From an uncultured Lachnospiraceae bacterium (GTDB taxonomy: Bacteria; Bacillota; Clostridia; Lachnospirales; Lachnospiraceae), in contig CACYNO010000001.1 of NCBI GenBank assembly GCA_902775895.1, positions 1-64,000 on the forward strand: a stretch of DNA of 64,000 bases, written 5' to 3'. The notes beneath the pieces are model-generated. The model was not told the DNA's origin. It worked only from the letters and a program-made list of their open reading frames with translations, and ran no database searches. Below, piece after piece: positions 34,676 to 45,864 of the stretch (positions are counted from its first letter, which is position 1; each line of letters opens with the position of its first letter). A program made the position numbers and the translations under genes.

Positions 34676-36193
34676 ATGATTTGTCCAAGATGCGGGAGAA
34701 GTACACCCGGTAATGTATGTCCTTACTGTGACGGACCGCAAATTGAAGATTATACGGATGACTATATAAAGCGAAAAAAAGAGTACGAAAGCATTTCGGG
34801 AAAGTCCGATGATGCCGTAAAAGATACCACGCAGGAGACGGAAAAAAAGCAGGTAAGCTTTCGAAAGTTTATTATTCCGGTGGTCATAGCTGCAGCTGCT
34901 GCGGTTGCTGCAGTGATAGCGATTAATATCATCAAAGATTACAGGCCGGCTCCCGAATACAGCGGAAATGCTGTGTATTTCTCGGACGGAAAGATTTACC
35001 GTTTAACAGGCACAGATGCCGAAGAGATAGGGGATGCAAGAACGCTTTTTTTAAACGGTGACGGATCAAAAATATATAAATCTGATGCTGTTTTAAATCT
35101 TCTGTCAAAAGATTCCGTCAGGACGGATAAGACAATGACCGATGACCAGGGCGGGTATTTTGCCTGCTCGGTCTATGATTCTTCAGTTGAGAGTGATAAT
35201 TATAAGCTTTATGTATGGAGCGGGGATAATGAACCGGTGGAGAAGTTGTCTTCCAACGGTATGATAGGGATAAAATATATATCTGATACAGGCAGGATCT
35301 TTTTTACAAAAACCGATGTCATAACGGACGAACTCGGTACGGGAGAAACTTCCCTTTGGTATTTTGATATTAGTGACGGCAGTACGGGTAAGCTTGAGGA
35401 AAATGTTTATTCGGTCAATTTTTACTCAAAGACCGGAGCCGTTATGATAATTGATAAGGAAGACATACTTTTCCTGAGAAAAGTTGACGATCCGTCTTAC
35501 AGGATGAGGATTGCTGACGGAGTATCTGATCTGTTGCCTGAAAAAAACGGAAACAACAATTTTTTCAGGATAACAGACGATACAGTTAATAATGACGGAA
35601 GTGCAGACAGATTTTGCTATGGAAAAGATAACAGGATTTATATGTATGACATATCTTCCGATGGTCAGTTTGTTTACATGGCCGGTGCAGTCAGTTCGGA
35701 TGTTTCCGTAAGCTATGACGATGTAAACAGAATTGTGTATGCAGCAGATGCCAAAAGTCTGACCGGCGCCTTTGTGGAAAACGGCAGTATAATTGACAGA
35801 AAAAAGCTTGACGCTGATATTACAGGCGGGAACACACTTTGGAACGATCATAAAAAAACACTTCTTTTTCTTTCATCAGACGGCACTTTGAAAAAAATCG
35901 TAAACGGGCGGGTGTCAAATGTATCTGATACTGAAGGAATACAAAGACTGACAGGCGTTGAAAATGACGGAGGTTATGCCTACGTAAAAGACGGTACTTT
36001 TTATTACGGCAGTGACCTTGATAAAGAGCCGGTGTCTCTTGGGGAGGTTTCCTCAGAGAATATCTCATCAGTAGTAAAAGCAGACGGATATGTTTATCGT
36101 CTTGAAGGACGGCAACTGATCGCGGCTAAAGATGACGGTACTTACACAAAAAACATGGGTGAATGCGAAAGCCTGTGGTGCGGAGAACTTTAA
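34676..36193 (+). CDS. Zinc-ribbon, single-pass membrane protein with propeller-like domain
   Basis: A 505-residue protein not recognised as a named family. It begins with a four-cysteine zinc ribbon (C3, C6, C15, C18), then an acidic/charged segment, one membrane helix (about 65-86) and an outer domain of about 415 residues. That domain is made of repeated short strands (AVYFSDGKIYRLTG, IFFTKTDV, AYVKDGTFYYGSD, GYVYRLEGRQL) spaced like a beta-propeller. The zinc ribbon would be cytosolic and the propeller outside. AAAGGAT precedes the ATG. It is the first gene of a three-gene cassette and is 13 nt before the next start. Confidence 0.75.
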   Translation: MICPRCGRSTPGNVCPYCDGPQIEDYTDDYIKRKKEYESISGKSDDAVKDTTQETEKKQVSFRKFIIPVVIAAAAAVAAVIAINIIKDYRPAPEYSGNAVYFSDGKIYRLTGTDAEEIGDARTLFLNGDGSKIYKSDAVLNLLSKDSVRTDKTMTDDQGGYFACSVYDSSVESDNYKLYVWSGDNEPVEKLSSNGMIGIKYISDTGRIFFTKTDVITDELGTGETSLWYFDISDGSTGKLEENVYSVNFYSKTGAVMIIDKEDILFLRKVDDPSYRMRIADGVSDLLPEKNGNNNFFRITDDTVNNDGSADRFCYGKDNRIYMYDISSDGQFVYMAGAVSSDVSVSYDDVNRIVYAADAKSLTGAFVENGSIIDRKKLDADITGGNTLWNDHKKTLLFLSSDGTLKKIVNGRVSNVSDTEGIQRLTGVENDGGYAYVKDGTFYYGSDLDKEPVSLGEVSSENISSVVKADGYVYRLEGRQLIAAKDDGTYTKNMGECESLWCGEL

Positions 36194-36206
36194 GAGGTAT
36201 AAGGAT

Positions 36207-39200
36207 TTGAAGGATTACATCAAAAATCTTGCAAAAGGGGAATTTGAATTTTCCATTCCTGCATTGGAGCCTGTGGGAAGGATATCTTCTTCGGTAGTTG
36301 AGGATTCCGAGGAAACGGGTACTTTTGAAGTGAAGGCCTCCGGTGTTATTCAGGGCGTCGTTTTTTCGGGCAATCCGAAAGTTAGGGTTGATGCCGAATT
36401 TTCAGGTGCGGATAATATCGTTGAATATACGGTTAACGCGGCCGGCTCTTATCCGGGGGATGAGATAACGGGTGAGTTTCAGGTGGTTACTTCTGCAGGC
36501 GAATTTGTCGTGCCCTTCAGTTTTGAAGTGAAAAGAAAAACTATCAGGACTAAAAGAGGCTTAACGATAAACAGTCCGGAGAGTTTTGCGCAGCTTGCAA
36601 GGGAAGATGCTGATGAAGCAAAGGATATATTTTTGTCCAGGGAATTCAGGGCAGTGGTCCTTCGCGATGATGCGTTTTTAAGTGCGCTGTATGACCAGAT
36701 GAAGGGTCAGGAAGATACGGATGTAGCCCTCAAAAGTTTTCTTGAAGGTGCGGGGCTGACAGAGTTGTCAGATGAGAGTGATTTCCGCAGTCCTGTGCGT
36801 CAAAGGTCGGAAAAAGATAATAAGATAAGTCCTTTTCTGAAGAAGTTCAACCGCTTAAAGGTGGAGATTATCAGAGGGTACTTAAAGTTTCGCATGAAAA
36901 AGATAACTCTCTCTGAGTGGACGGAGGATGCCTTAAGAAAAGTATCGGATGTTGAGTTTTTATCCCTTTGCGGAACATCTGACGAAGAAGAAAAGGCATG
37001 GTTAGAGGTGCAGGTCGCAAGAGCCATGCTTTTATCACTGCACGGAGACGGGGCTGAAGCGGGTGTTATATTAAAGGATTATGCGGAAAGGCTGTTTAAA
37101 GATAAACAGGAAAACGGAGTACTTTTTTATACGTCTCTTTACATACGTACAATGACAGATAATTCCGGAGCCAGCACGGAGTATGCCATGGATGAATTCC
37201 AAAGAATGATGAAGACGGACGAGGTGCCGTGGCAGATAATCCTTTATGCATACCATCTGGACAAAGATCCCGATGAAAACGCCAGTATATGGCTTACGCG
37301 TTTTAAAGATGCGTTTGCCCGGGGATGTACAAGCCCTATCATCTATCTCGAGGCCATAAGGATATTTAATAAGCAGCCTGCACTTTTAAGAGTTTTGAAC
37401 TCTTTTGAGACCCAGGTCATCCGATTCGGATACAGATACAGTCTTGTGGAGGCGACAGCCACATCAAGGATCACGGAACTGGTGTCAGAGGAGAGCAAGA
37501 CAGACATGACTCATCTGTACTGTCTTAAGAATCTGTATGATGAATACAACAGTGATGAGATACTTATAACCCTATGCACAAAGATGATCCAGGGTAATAT
37601 CAAAGGTCCTGAATATGCGGGTATTTACGAACAGGCCATAAAGAGAGGGTTAAATATAACCCTGCTTTATGAGTATTATCTGATGAGTCTTGATAAATCA
37701 GAGCCCGGAAGACTTCCCGAGACTGTTCTTAGGTATTTTGTATACGACAGCGGGATAGATGTGAACTCAAAGGCATATCTTTATGCCTGTGTGATCAACA
37801 TAAGGGAAAAAGATCCGGATATTTATCATTTATACAGGAACAATATCCTGGAATTTACAAAAGACAGATTAAGGGAAGGTCTTATTGACAACAGCCTTAT
37901 TGTTTTATACAGATGGTTTTGGGATGTTACGGAGAAGATCGATCACGATCTTTCGGCACAGCTTTTCAGACTTCAGTTTACATATCGTATAAAAGTGGAA
38001 TCTGACATTCCCGTTACACTTGTGACAAGGCATAAAGAATTCAGGGTTCCAAAGAAGACACCGATCAAGGACAGACTTACATATGCTTTTATTTTAAGTG
38101 ATAAAGAAAATCTTGAAGAAGAATGTGTCATATGCTTTGAGGATGCGGCCGGAAGGCTTTATTCGGATAAGTCCTTTGCTTTCAGTGTGGAAAGGGTTCT
38201 TGAAGACAGACCTTTTGTTGAAATGAGTGATTCCGAATGCTCTAAAGATCCTTATTATCTTTTATACAGGTACCGCCAGGAGCAAATAAGGGGAGACAGG
38301 GTGAATACGGAGGTTTTTGCAAAAAGCCTTCTTATGTATGACGCTATTTCAAAAAATTTTGAAAATGAATTAAGAACGGTTCTGTACGGGAGCAGTGATC
38401 CCGAAGCGCCGGAGGCTAAAGGGCCTGAGGTGCAAAATCTGCGAGGTGTGTCAAAGGCAGTTTCTGATCTTGAAGAAAGTCTTGCGAGAATGCTCTTTAC
38501 AAAAAAGGACACGCAGGATATGGCACCGGTTTTTAACGAACTTTATTCTTTAAAACAGGACGGAGATGTTACGGACGCATATATTGCATATCAGTCCTTT
38601 TTGTATTTTGTTAAGGGGGAGACGGCTGACGAATCCGTATTTAAGATCATTTATAAGAGATTGCGGGAAGAAAAAAAGCAGCTTCCGGTTGAACTGGCGG
38701 CAATGTTAAAACATGATGCCACGGGAGAAAGAGAGCTGACCGCAGAAGAGATAGAAAATTATACCAAATCTTTGAATGCGTTTATCAGTAAAGGGTTCAT
38801 TTTTTCATTCTTTAAAGATCTGAATTCAAGGGTCCGTCTTCCGTATTATGCGGCAGACAAGACAGTGATCGAGTTTGTGCGTGATCCGGGGTCGGATGTA
38901 TGGATAGATTTTCTGGATGGACGTGATGCCGGACAAAGGGTCCGTCCCATGGAGACTGTCAGCGGAATATATATTTATCCTGAGACTCTTTTTGAAGGAG
39001 AAATTCTTTCCTATGAGATCAGCACTACCGATAAAGACGGTAATATAGAGCATATTGACGACAGGATAGAGCACAACGGCAAAAGGGATCATGATAATAA
39101 AGAATTCAGTATGATAAACGATATAAGCAGGATAAGCGACAAATCATCCCTGGAAAAAGCTATCAATGAGCATTACACGGAAAGTGACTTGAACGAATTT

Positions 39201-39218
39201 CTGTTTTTTACTGTCTGA
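36207..39218 (+). CDS. Large helical-repeat protein of unknown function (DUF5717-like)
   Basis: A protein of about 1003 residues. Residues 1-140 look like one or two beta-sandwich modules (GTFEVKASGVIQGVVFSGNPKVRV, FVVPFSFEVKRKTI). Most of the middle (140-830) is alpha-helical with TPR-like spacing. The last 170 residues are again beta-rich (DVWIDFLDGRDAGQRVRPMETV). It has no signal peptide or membrane helix, so it is cytosolic. From memory it fits an uncharacterised Lachnospiraceae family that I believe is DUF5717. I start at the TTG 36207 because AAGAGG is upstream and the longer form overlaps the previous gene by 62 nt. It is 20 nt before the actin-like gene. Confidence 0.7.
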   Translation: MKDYIKNLAKGEFEFSIPALEPVGRISSSVVEDSEETGTFEVKASGVIQGVVFSGNPKVRVDAEFSGADNIVEYTVNAAGSYPGDEITGEFQVVTSAGEFVVPFSFEVKRKTIRTKRGLTINSPESFAQLAREDADEAKDIFLSREFRAVVLRDDAFLSALYDQMKGQEDTDVALKSFLEGAGLTELSDESDFRSPVRQRSEKDNKISPFLKKFNRLKVEIIRGYLKFRMKKITLSEWTEDALRKVSDVEFLSLCGTSDEEEKAWLEVQVARAMLLSLHGDGAEAGVILKDYAERLFKDKQENGVLFYTSLYIRTMTDNSGASTEYAMDEFQRMMKTDEVPWQIILYAYHLDKDPDENASIWLTRFKDAFARGCTSPIIYLEAIRIFNKQPALLRVLNSFETQVIRFGYRYSLVEATATSRITELVSEESKTDMTHLYCLKNLYDEYNSDEILITLCTKMIQGNIKGPEYAGIYEQAIKRGLNITLLYEYYLMSLDKSEPGRLPETVLRYFVYDSGIDVNSKAYLYACVINIREKDPDIYHLYRNNILEFTKDRLREGLIDNSLIVLYRWFWDVTEKIDHDLSAQLFRLQFTYRIKVESDIPVTLVTRHKEFRVPKKTPIKDRLTYAFILSDKENLEEECVICFEDAAGRLYSDKSFAFSVERVLEDRPFVEMSDSECSKDPYYLLYRYRQEQIRGDRVNTEVFAKSLLMYDAISKNFENELRTVLYGSSDPEAPEAKGPEVQNLRGVSKAVSDLEESLARMLFTKKDTQDMAPVFNELYSLKQDGDVTDAYIAYQSFLYFVKGETADESVFKIIYKRLREEKKQLPVELAAMLKHDATGERELTAEEIENYTKSLNAFISKGFIFSFFKDLNSRVRLPYYAADKTVIEFVRDPGSDVWIDFLDGRDAGQRVRPMETVSGIYIYPETLFEGEILSYEISTTDKDGNIEHIDDRIEHNGKRDHDNKEFSMINDISRISDKSSLEKAINEHYTESDLNEFLFFTV

Positions 39219-39238
39219 TACCAAAAAAGGAAACTATC

Positions 39239-41263
39239 ATGGAAGCTAACGGATTATACATCGGAATAGATATTGATGAGAATATATCACAGGTTTGTTA
39301 TTATGAGCGGGAAGACCAGTCTGTAAGACCTGTATATAATACCGGGGACTCTCCGGAATTTATTAATGCTACAGGACTGAGTGAGCTGCTTGCTGCCCAA
39401 CCCCATCCCGAGGACATGATCTACAAAATGATAAAAGCCCTTGTGGATAAAGCAAAGGAGCAGACCGGAAATAACGGCGTGGAGATGCTTGCAGTATGTT
39501 TAAGGGATTATTCCCGGAAGATGAGAGAGACTGCTGTAAAAGCCCTCGATATGATGGGGATCCCGAAAGAAAAATATATACTGATAGGCTTAAGCGAAGC
39601 ATTTGCCTATTATGCTTTTAATGCGGAACCGGCTCTTTTTGCCCAGGGAGCGGCACTTTTTGATTATGAACAAAACGGGATAGATGCTTATTTTTTGCAG
39701 AGGATAAGTTATAAGGGTAATACCATACTGAGAGAGATAGACAGATCGGTATCATCTGACACACTCGCATCGGTAGTTAAAAAAGAATTATTGCTTAAAG
39801 ACGTGGCCGATGAGATATGCGGATTTCTGGACAAAACTCTGACAGAGAATAAGACATCAAGCGTCTACCTTACAGGCCCCGGATTTGATGCAGATGAGAT
39901 CCCCCAGGAGATCTTGAATCTCATAGGGAAAAAGGGACACAGGATATTTGCCGGACAGAATCTTTTTGTAAAAGGTGCATGTATATGTGCGCTTGCAAAA
40001 GCGAGCCCTATAGCAGACCCGTTCAGGAGAGCGGGGATATTCAGAAATATGAGTATTTCCGGGGGTTCGGATCCTTCAGGCGGCAGACATTCATCCTGCA
40101 TAATGGCATGTAAGAACAGGATAACAACAGGAGTCGGATTAAGAGCATTTAATAAAGGTGAGAGTTTGATCCGGACGATAATCAGGCCGGGTGCCAATAT
40201 AGACGAAAGCAGTGGAGAGTTTGAGTGTATACTGACTGATGAAAATGTATTGGAACTTGAACTAAAAGAACTGGTTGCAAATGTTGCGGTTATCGAAAAG
40301 GTGGACTTATCGGATATTAAAAAGCGTGAAGACAGGATGACAAGAGTGTCGGTATCAGTTTATTTTCCGGATGAAGACAACATGGAAATAACCGTAAAGG
40401 ATCTGGGCTTTGGTGAGGCGCGCAGGGCAGAGGGAGGCATCGTACATAAGACGATCCCCATGACAGGCTTAAAGCAGGGGAGCGGTCATCGTTTTCAAAG
40501 CACCGGTGTGATAATGTGTGACAGTAAAAGAGCGTTGGTGCCTTATGTTTTTACAGACACGGGCAGGAACATATACACCATTGAAGAACTGGTGCAGTAT
40601 CTGTATGAGAATATATGGCTGATAAATGAGGGAATGATCAACAATGAACTGTTTAAGTTTATCGGTGATGATACAGGCAACACGGCTCTTGCCGAAAAAT
40701 TAAAAAAACAGGCATATACCGGTGTGACACTTGAGCGTATGCTTTTGACCATTTTTAAAGAGGTGAATTACCATACGCCGGAAGAGACTACTATAATAGA
40801 GCCGGTACTTGCAAAGATACAAAGTATCGATCCTGTTTTAAAGAAGTATTCGGTCGCGGAAACTTATATGAATAACAATTGTCTGACCATGGCACAAAAG
40901 AACTTTCAGGAGATACTTGAGGCGCCGGAGGATGAAGAACTCCCCGAAAGCTTTTACGGAAAGGTTTATCATAACATGGGGGTGTGTTTTGCAAGGATGT
41001 TCATGAGGGAGGAAGCGGCAGAGTGCTTTGAAAAAGCTTATGATACAGGGCATATGGAGGAATCAAGGAAACAGGCTCTGTATGCGCGTATTCTTTCCGG
41101 CACTAAACCCGGTATCACATTCGGGCAGCTCGAGTTTGAAAACATGAAAAGTGAGATTGAAGCTTTAAGGGAAGAAAAAAGCAGGATCATTCATAACGAA
41201 GGAGTTCCCGTTGAGGAAAGACTGGAGATACTAAAATCCGAGTACCTTAGAAAAAACCTTTGA
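39239..41263 (+). CDS. Actin/Hsp70-like ATPase-fold protein (DUF5716-like)
   Basis: A 674-residue protein. The start GLYIGIDIDENISQVCYY matches the phosphate-1 loop of Hsp70/actin ATPases. ALFDYEQNGIDAYFL (residues about 138-152) matches the phosphate-2 loop, and SSVYLTGPGFDADEI the adenosine motif. The middle (about 280-400) is beta-rich, like a substrate-binding domain. The C-terminal part (about 430-640) is helical with TPR-like spacing and ends in a coiled coil. I recall a Lachnospiraceae family of this form, which I believe is DUF5716. It probably binds ATP and acts with the two upstream products. Function unknown. Confidence 0.7.
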   Translation: MEANGLYIGIDIDENISQVCYYEREDQSVRPVYNTGDSPEFINATGLSELLAAQPHPEDMIYKMIKALVDKAKEQTGNNGVEMLAVCLRDYSRKMRETAVKALDMMGIPKEKYILIGLSEAFAYYAFNAEPALFAQGAALFDYEQNGIDAYFLQRISYKGNTILREIDRSVSSDTLASVVKKELLLKDVADEICGFLDKTLTENKTSSVYLTGPGFDADEIPQEILNLIGKKGHRIFAGQNLFVKGACICALAKASPIADPFRRAGIFRNMSISGGSDPSGGRHSSCIMACKNRITTGVGLRAFNKGESLIRTIIRPGANIDESSGEFECILTDENVLELELKELVANVAVIEKVDLSDIKKREDRMTRVSVSVYFPDEDNMEITVKDLGFGEARRAEGGIVHKTIPMTGLKQGSGHRFQSTGVIMCDSKRALVPYVFTDTGRNIYTIEELVQYLYENIWLINEGMINNELFKFIGDDTGNTALAEKLKKQAYTGVTLERMLLTIFKEVNYHTPEETTIIEPVLAKIQSIDPVLKKYSVAETYMNNNCLTMAQKNFQEILEAPEDEELPESFYGKVYHNMGVCFARMFMREEAAECFEKAYDTGHMEESRKQALYARILSGTKPGITFGQLEFENMKSEIEALREEKSRIIHNEGVPVEERLEILKSEYLRKNL

Positions 41264-41266
41264 TAC

Positions 41267-41295
41267 TTGTCAATGATCAATGTCAAGTTTACAAT
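41267..41295 (+). promoter_or_regulatory. Promoter of pheST
   Basis: TTGTCA (41267-41272), a 17-nt spacer and TACAAT (41290-41295), just after the stop of the upstream gene. The -35 and spacer are covered by an imperfect 20-bp dyad (41267-41286, centre TGATCA). Confidence 0.65.
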
Positions 41296-41324
41296 ATAAA
41301 ACAAATATTTTTGGAGAAAATAAA

Positions 41325-42344
41325 ATGAAAGAACAGTTAAGAGAAATTACGGATAAGACCCTTGAGAAGATAAAAGGAATATCCACCGGGGAAGAATTAA
41401 ATGACATCAGAGTCAAAGTCCTTGGAAAAAAAGGAGAATTGACGGGGCTCCTTCAGAACATGAAAAATGTACCGGCCGAGGAGAGACCGGAGATCGGCCG
41501 TATTGTCAATGAAGCAAGGGAGCGCATTGAGGAGGCGATCAAACAGGCGGATGCTGAGATAAGCGAAAAGGTCCTCGCTGAAAGTATAAAAAAAGAAAAG
41601 ATAGATGTTACCCTGCCTGCAAAGAAAAAAGCTTACGGACACAGGCACCCTAACCGTATAGTGCTTGAGGAAGTGGAAAAGATCTTTATCGGCATGGGCT
41701 ATGAAGTAGTACACGGTCCGGAAGTGGAGCTTGATTATTATAACTTTGAAGCTCTGAACATCCCGGCAAACCACCCTGCAAAGGACGAGCAGGACACTTT
41801 TTATGTTAATGAAAAGGTTGTACTCAGGACCCAGACATCCCCGGTACAGGTACGACAGATGGAAAGAGGAAAGATACCCATCAGGATGATAGCTCCGGGA
41901 AGGGTGTTCAGGGCAGACGAAGTGGATGCTACCCACTCACCATGCTTCCATCAGGTAGAAGGAATGGTCATAGATGAGAACATAACCTTTGCTGATCTGA
42001 AAGGTACGCTTGAGAGCTTTGCAAAGAGGATATTCGGAGAGGATACAAAGACTAAATTCAGACCTCATCATTTCCCGTTTACGGAACCCAGTGCAGAAAT
42101 GGATGTTACATGTTTTAAGTGTAAAGGAAAGGGATGCCGCGTATGTAAAGGTGAAGGCTGGATAGAGATCCTGGGATGCGGCATGATCCATCCCCTTGTA
42201 CTTGAAAGATGCAATATCGACACGGAAAAATATTCGGGATTTGCTTTCGGGATCGGACTTGAGAGACTTGCGCTTTTGAAGTATGAGATAGATGACATGC
42301 GTCTTTTATACGAAAATGACATTAGATTTTTAAATCAATTTTAA
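41325..42344 (+). CDS. pheS: Phenylalanyl-tRNA synthetase alpha subunit
   Basis: A 339-residue class II catalytic subunit. An N-terminal coiled-coil arm (about 1-90) binds tRNA-Phe. The catalytic core holds the usual HPxxDEQDTFY, motif 2 ([21 protein letters not shown]), [12 protein letters not shown] and motif 3 ([16 protein letters not shown]). Four cysteines form a CxxC-type pair ([14 protein letters not shown]). The ATG at 41325 follows GGAGAAAA at 41313; an upstream in-frame start at 41280 lies before the ribosome binding site and inside the promoter. It is 18 nt before pheT. Confidence 0.97.
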   Translation: MKEQLREITDKTLEKIKGISTGEELNDIRVKVLGKKGELTGLLQNMKNVPAEERPEIGRIVNEARERIEEAIKQADAEISEKVLAESIKKEKIDVTLPAKKKAYGHRHPNRIVLEEVEKIFIGMGYEVVHGPEVELDYYNFEALNIPANHPAKDEQDTFYVNEKVVLRTQTSPVQVRQMERGKIPIRMIAPGRVFRADEVDATHSPCFHQVEGMVIDENITFADLKGTLESFAKRIFGEDTKTKFRPHHFPFTEPSAEMDVTCFKCKGKGCRVCKGEGWIEILGCGMIHPLVLERCNIDTEKYSGFAFGIGLERLALLKYEIDDMRLLYENDIRFLNQF

Positions 42345-42362
42345 TTTTATAAAGAGGTAGAG

Positions 42363-44801
42363 ATGAATACATCATTTAATTGGATAAAAGAACTCGTACC
42401 GGGTTTGGAAAATGTGACCGATGAGGAATATCGCGATGCGATGACCCTTTCGGGGACCAAGGTTGAGTGTTTTGAAAAACTTGATAAGAATCTGGAAAAG
42501 ATAGTTGTAGGAAAGATATTATCCGTAGAACAGCATCCTGACGCTGATAAGCTTGTTGTATGCAAACTGGATGTGGGTGAGGACGAGCCTGTCCAGATAG
42601 TCACGGGAGCACCGAATATAAAAGTGGGAACTTCAGGCCAGCTTGTGCCGGTTGTTCTTGCAGGAGGTAAGATTGCTGCTGCTCACGGGGAAAGTGAGAT
42701 CCCCGAAAACGGAATAAAGATAAAAAAAGGAAAACTCAGGGGAGTTGAATCCTTTGGTATGATGTGCGGTATAGATGAACTTGGTTCATCAAGAGACATT
42801 TTTCCGGATGCGCCTGAGGACGGTATATATATATTGTCGGGGGATCATAAGCCGGGAGAAAATGCGGCAAAAGTGCTGGGACTGGATGATACCGTTTTTG
42901 AATATGAGATCACCAATAACAGGGTTGACTGCTACAGTGTTTTAGGTGTGGCGAGAGAAGCGGCAGCCACTTTTAAAAAGGAGTTTAAATCTCCTGAGAT
43001 CAAACAGACGGGCAACGTTGAAAAAGCAGAGGATTATCTTACCGTAGAGATAAAGGACGCAGATCTTTGTCCCAGATATACCGCAAGGATAGTTAAGAAT
43101 ATCAGGATCGGTGAGTCGCCGGAGTGGATGAAGAAAAGGCTCAGATCATGTGGCATCAGACCGATCAATAACATAGTTGATATTACAAACTATGTTATGG
43201 AAGAGTTCGGCCAGCCCATGCATGCCTTTGATCACGAGACGATAGCAGGAAAAAAGATCGTGGTAAAAAGAGCTTCTGATTCTGAAAAATTCATAACCCT
43301 TGACGGAGTTGAGAGAAATCTCGACGGCGAAATGTTAATGATCGCAGACGGCGAAAAATATATAGGAATAGCCGGGATAATGGGCGGCGAGAACTCCAAG
43401 ATCACAGATGATGTATCGACCCTGGTGTTTGAGTCTGCCACATTTGACGGGACCAATATCAGAAAGTCTGCAAAAAGACTTTCCATGAGGACGGATGCAT
43501 CAGGTAAATTTGAAAAGGGGCTCGACCCCGAGACGGCGATTGAGGCTGTAAACAGGGCATGCGCTCTTGTCGAAGAGCTTGGTGCAGGAGAAGTGGTCGG
43601 GGGAGTGATAGATATCTATCCGAATCCCGTTAGCAGAAGAAAGATAAAGTTCAGACCTGACAGCTACAACAGGCTTTTAGGAACGGATATTCCTAAAGAC
43701 GAGATGCTTCGGTTTTTCAAGCCTTTGGAGATAGAATATGACTCTGCAAATGATGAACTTATCATCCCCACATTCAGGCAGGATCTTATAAGGGACGCTG
43801 ACATCGCAGAGGAAGTAGCAAGATTTTACGGTTATGACAATATCCCCGTTACCCTTCCCACGGGCTCATCAGATGCCGACATGGTCGGTGGTATCCTCTT
43901 TGATGAAAGAGTTAAAGTAAGAGCCATGGATACTGCGGAAGCCCTGGGTTTTTCACAGAGTCTCACATATTCATTTGAGAGTCCTAAGGTTTTTGACAAA
44001 CTAAGATTAAAAGAAGATGCTCCCGAAAGGAATACGGTCAAGATATCAAATCCTCTCGGAGAAGATTTCTCTGTTATGAGGACGCTTCCGGTAAACGGTA
44101 TGATGACATCCCTTGCCAACAACTACAACAGACGCAGTAAGGATGTAAGACTTTACGAACTGGCCAAGGTGTATCTGCCGGTAGAAGGTGAGGATCTGCC
44201 TGACGAGAGAACAATGTTTACTCTCGGTTTTTACGGCGAAGGTGATTTCTTTGATATGAAAGGAGTCGCAGAGACATTCTTTGACAGGCTGGGTATGAAT
44301 AAAAAAAGAGCTTATGAGGCAACGCAGGAGTACCCCTTTATGCATCCGGGAAGAACAGCCGATATTATATACGAAGGTACAAAACTGGGATATATCGGGG
44401 AAGTCCATCCTAAAGTTGCAGACGACTACGGAATAGGAGAAAAGGTTTATCTGGCGGTGATCGACCTTAATTCCATCGAAAGCTTTGTTTCTTTTGAAGC
44501 AAAGTATACGGGAATTGCAAACTTCCCGTCCGTTACAAGGGATATAAGCTTTGTGATGGAAAAAGACATTCCTGTAGGCGAAGTGGAGGAGATCATTGAA
44601 AAGCAGGCGGGAAGCCTTCTTGAAAGCTACGGACTTTTCGATCTGTACGAAGGCGAGAGCATAAAGGAAGGGTTCAAATCGGTCGCTTACAATATTACCT
44701 TCAGAGCACCTGACAGGACCCTTACGGATGAGGATGTGAATCCAATAATGGATAAGATAATTGAAGAGCTTGGTGCAAGAGGCTTTGAGCTGAGACAGTG
44801 A
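42363..44801 (+). CDS. pheT: Phenylalanyl-tRNA synthetase beta subunit
   Basis: An 812-residue subunit forming an alpha2-beta2 enzyme with PheS. From the N-terminus come the EMAP-II-like tRNA-binding domain (about 38-150; [22 protein letters not shown]), the B3/B4 editing domain that removes mischarged tyrosine (about 210-400; [12 protein letters not shown]), the B5 domain, the core B6-B7, and the C-terminal FDX-ACB anticodon-binding domain (about 720-812; [16 protein letters not shown]). Full length. GAGGTAGAG precedes the ATG. queA overlaps its stop codon or follows within 3 nt. Confidence 0.97.
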   Translation: MNTSFNWIKELVPGLENVTDEEYRDAMTLSGTKVECFEKLDKNLEKIVVGKILSVEQHPDADKLVVCKLDVGEDEPVQIVTGAPNIKVGTSGQLVPVVLAGGKIAAAHGESEIPENGIKIKKGKLRGVESFGMMCGIDELGSSRDIFPDAPEDGIYILSGDHKPGENAAKVLGLDDTVFEYEITNNRVDCYSVLGVAREAAATFKKEFKSPEIKQTGNVEKAEDYLTVEIKDADLCPRYTARIVKNIRIGESPEWMKKRLRSCGIRPINNIVDITNYVMEEFGQPMHAFDHETIAGKKIVVKRASDSEKFITLDGVERNLDGEMLMIADGEKYIGIAGIMGGENSKITDDVSTLVFESATFDGTNIRKSAKRLSMRTDASGKFEKGLDPETAIEAVNRACALVEELGAGEVVGGVIDIYPNPVSRRKIKFRPDSYNRLLGTDIPKDEMLRFFKPLEIEYDSANDELIIPTFRQDLIRDADIAEEVARFYGYDNIPVTLPTGSSDADMVGGILFDERVKVRAMDTAEALGFSQSLTYSFESPKVFDKLRLKEDAPERNTVKISNPLGEDFSVMRTLPVNGMMTSLANNYNRRSKDVRLYELAKVYLPVEGEDLPDERTMFTLGFYGEGDFFDMKGVAETFFDRLGMNKKRAYEATQEYPFMHPGRTADIIYEGTKLGYIGEVHPKVADDYGIGEKVYLAVIDLNSIESFVSFEAKYTGIANFPSVTRDISFVMEKDIPVGEVEEIIEKQAGSLLESYGLFDLYEGESIKEGFKSVAYNITFRAPDRTLTDEDVNPIMDKIIEELGARGFELRQ

Positions 44802-44803
44802 TC

Positions 44804-45847
44804 ATGGAAGAGAATTTAAACGTTCATAGTTATAATTATGACCTGCCGGAGGAACTCATAGCCCAGGATCCGTTAAGTGACAGGACCGCATCAAGGCTCC
44901 TTGTATTGGATAAAAAAACAGGCGGGATTTCCCACAGGTTTTTTAGAGATATAACAGAGTTTTTTAAACCAGGGGACTGCCTGGTCATTAACGACACAAA
45001 GGTGATACCGGCAAGATTAATGGGAACAAAGAAGGATACCGGCGGTGCCGTGGAGATACTTCTTTTAAAAAGACTTAAAGATAAGAAAGATGAATGGGAA
45101 GCCCTGGCAGGCCCGGGTAAAAAAGCAAGACCCGGAGATGTGATAGTTTTCGGAAACGGCGAACTTGAATGTGAGATACTTGAGATCGTGGAAGACGGCA
45201 ACAGGATGATAAAGTTTTCCTATGAAGGGATATTTGAAGAGATCCTTGATAAACTGGGATCCATGCCGCTTCCGCCTTACATAAAGAATCAGCTAAAGGA
45301 AAAGGACAGATATCAGACGGTATATGCAAAAAATGAAGGCTCCGCAGCAGCTCCCACGGCAGGACTTCATTTTACCGGGGAGCTTCTGAAAAAAATAGAA
45401 GAAAAAGGAGTTAGTATTGCAAGAATAACCCTTCATGTGGGACTTGGAACCTTCAGACCCGTAAAGGTTGAAAATATAAAAGAACATAAAATGCATTCGG
45501 AGCATTTTGTGATAACGCCTGAAGCGGCGGATATGATTAATAAGACTAAGGATTCCGGCGGAAGGATCATTTCGGTGGGTACCACGAGTACAAGGACTTT
45601 GGAAAGTGCTGCGGATGATTCGGGGCACATAAAGCCTGTGACTTCGGATACGTCTATCTTTATATATCCGGGGTACGGATTTAAGGTTGTTGATGCATTG
45701 ATAACAAATTTTCACCTGCCGGAGTCAACGCTTATCATGCTGGTGTCGGCATTTGCAGGCAGGGAAAAAGTACTTAATGCATATAGAGAGGCTGTTAAAG
45801 AAAAATACAGATTTTTTAGTTTCGGTGATGCTATGTTTATCAGTTAA
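44804..45847 (+). CDS. queA: S-adenosylmethionine:tRNA ribosyltransferase-isomerase
   Basis: A 347-residue enzyme that moves the ribosyl group of SAM onto 7-aminomethyl-deazaguanine in tRNA, forming epoxyqueuosine. Recognised by [17 protein letters not shown] at the start, [36 protein letters not shown], the SEHF segment and [15 protein letters not shown] near the end. The start could be the GTG at 44798 that overlaps the pheT stop, or the ATG at 44804; I chose the ATG. No strong ribosome binding site is seen, so translational coupling to pheT is likely. No other queuosine gene is in the window. Confidence 0.95.
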   Translation: MEENLNVHSYNYDLPEELIAQDPLSDRTASRLLVLDKKTGGISHRFFRDITEFFKPGDCLVINDTKVIPARLMGTKKDTGGAVEILLLKRLKDKKDEWEALAGPGKKARPGDVIVFGNGELECEILEIVEDGNRMIKFSYEGIFEEILDKLGSMPLPPYIKNQLKEKDRYQTVYAKNEGSAAAPTAGLHFTGELLKKIEEKGVSIARITLHVGLGTFRPVKVENIKEHKMHSEHFVITPEAADMINKTKDSGGRIISVGTTSTRTLESAADDSGHIKPVTSDTSIFIYPGYGFKVVDALITNFHLPESTLIMLVSAFAGREKVLNAYREAVKEKYRFFSFGDAMFIS

Positions 45848-45864
45848 GCAACGGAGATGATAAT

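Noticed and set aside
36132-36206. Longer N-terminus of the helical-repeat protein from an upstream ATG
   Set aside because: It would overlap the previous gene by 62 nt and has no ribosome binding site; TTG at 36207 has one.
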